64,000 nucleotides of DNA, taken from the NCBI RefSeq assembly GCF_036370855.1, contig NC_088111.1, positions 17,519,501 to 17,583,500 on the forward strand, written 5' to 3'. This stretch comes from Dromaius novaehollandiae. Taxonomy: Eukaryota > Chordata > Aves > Casuariiformes > Dromaiidae. Below, one piece after another: positions 57,959-64,000 of the stretch. The position numbers and the translations under genes were made by a program. Each line of letters opens with the position of its first letter. The stretch's first letter is position 1. The notes below the pieces were generated by a model that was not told the origin of the DNA, made no database searches, and saw nothing but the letters and a program-made list of their open reading frames with translations.

Positions 57959-58844
57959 GGATTTAATTAAAAGGGATATGAACTTTAACCTGGATGCTTG
58001 TTCATGGGCAACTACAGTCCCCAGGCTGGCAGGCGAGGGCAAGTGTGAGGACACCCTCTGCCAGCCAAGGGGCAGTGGTTTCCCAGAAAAAGCCCAAAGG
58101 CAAGTCAGCGTCTGTGGAGTACAGGTTGGCCTCCCATCCCCGGCCCGTGGCTATTTACAGGAAACAGTAGGACACGATACTACTGGACAGACAGGAGATG
58201 GAATGGATAGGAAACAAACTATGTACAGCGAGAGGGGACCAGGCCAGGTCAGCACAGGGAGCGCCACGTGCTCGTCCCAGCAAGCTCCTCACCCGTCACA
58301 GAGCCGGGCTCTGGCCGCAGCCTCCCCGGAGCAGGGCTCACGCCGAGGGCAGGGGAGCGCTCTTTGGAGATTGTCAGCTGCTGGAGCAGAGGAGGGTCCC
58401 TTCTCTCTGGGCGATGAAGATGCTGGTTAGACCTTCTGGGCCACCGCAATGAGCCCCCGTTCCTTCTCCGAACCACCGGCCAGGCCTTCCTCCAAGCACT
58501 GCGTTCTTGCCGAGCTGAATGCTCCCCTCCTTGGCCCGGCCCGGGCCCCAGCCGAGGCCATCTTGCTCCTGCTCACCCTGCCTCGGGGACCGGTGGAGAA
58601 GGGAGCCAGGGAGCCTTCGTGCCTGTCCAGCCCGCTGCGGTTCCTTGGGAAGGGGAGGTGACAGCGTACCCTAGCCCAGCACTGCCAATGGGTCTCTGGG
58701 CACCCAGAGCGGAGGGGGACAGACAGAAAGTGAGTAAGGCATGGTGCCAGCCCAGCGAGAGCAGTCTGCAGCAGAGCGCGCCGGCGCTGCCGCAGCTGGA
58801 GCGGCAGGGGGAATCCAGGCGGGCCAGCTTCGCCCCCTCGGCTG

Positions 58845-64000
<5,156 letters not shown>

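Overview
This window is vertebrate nuclear DNA, very GC-rich and gene-dense. It carries short-intron genes, CpG islands, many G/C-rich minisatellites and few interspersed repeats. It matches the conserved block of human 16p13.3 CCDC78 - ANTKMT (FAM173A) - METRN - FBXL16 - WDR24 - JMJD8 - STUB1, in the same order and relative orientations but read from the other end. The compact GC-rich character, one decayed CR1-type LINE fragment and MIR-like SINE relics suggest a sauropsid, most likely a bird (microchromosome-like) or a crocodilian. The species cannot be fixed by eye. All gene identities come from recognising translated, phase-consistent exons; no database search was run.

Layout. 0.5-4.8 kb: the last four coding exons of CCDC78 (+); earlier exons lie left of the window. 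5.4-9.0 kb: ANTKMT (-), complete in five exons and convergent with CCDC78, the two 3' ends probably overlapping. 9.0-14 kb: GC-rich intergenic DNA with a GGCCCC-type repeat at the ANTKMT 5' end and an AT-rich, possibly regulatory island at 12.5-13.4 kb. 14.6-16.9 kb: METRN (-), complete in four exons, with a CpG-island promoter. 17-39 kb: long non-coding interval with minisatellites, microsatellites, a candidate enhancer with duplicated X-box-like sites, a probable FBXL16 first exon near 25.4 kb, a recent 226-bp tandem duplication and a CR1 relic. 39.1-43.3 kb: FBXL16 coding exons (+). 43.3-46.5 kb: FBXL16 3' UTR and the repeat-rich WDR24 promoter. 46.6-53.8 kb: WDR24 (+), nine coding exons, 789 codons. 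54.3-56.5 kb: JMJD8 (+), nine coding exons, 262 codons, starting about 250 bp after the WDR24 poly(A) signal. 58.8-63.0 kb: STUB1/CHIP (-), exons 2-7; exon 1 was not found and probably lies beyond base 64000.

The genes are not an operon and do not form one pathway. WDR24 belongs to GATOR2 (amino-acid sensing upstream of mTORC1), STUB1 is a chaperone-linked ubiquitin ligase, FBXL16 is an F-box/LRR protein, JMJD8 is an ER-lumenal JmjC-fold protein, METRN is a secreted neurotrophic factor, ANTKMT is a mitochondrial lysine methyltransferase and CCDC78 is a centriole-amplification coiled-coil protein. I found no undescribed system. The most interesting leftovers are non-coding: the 226-bp duplication, the duplicated X-box-like module, AT-rich islands in CpG-rich DNA and tightly packed gene ends.
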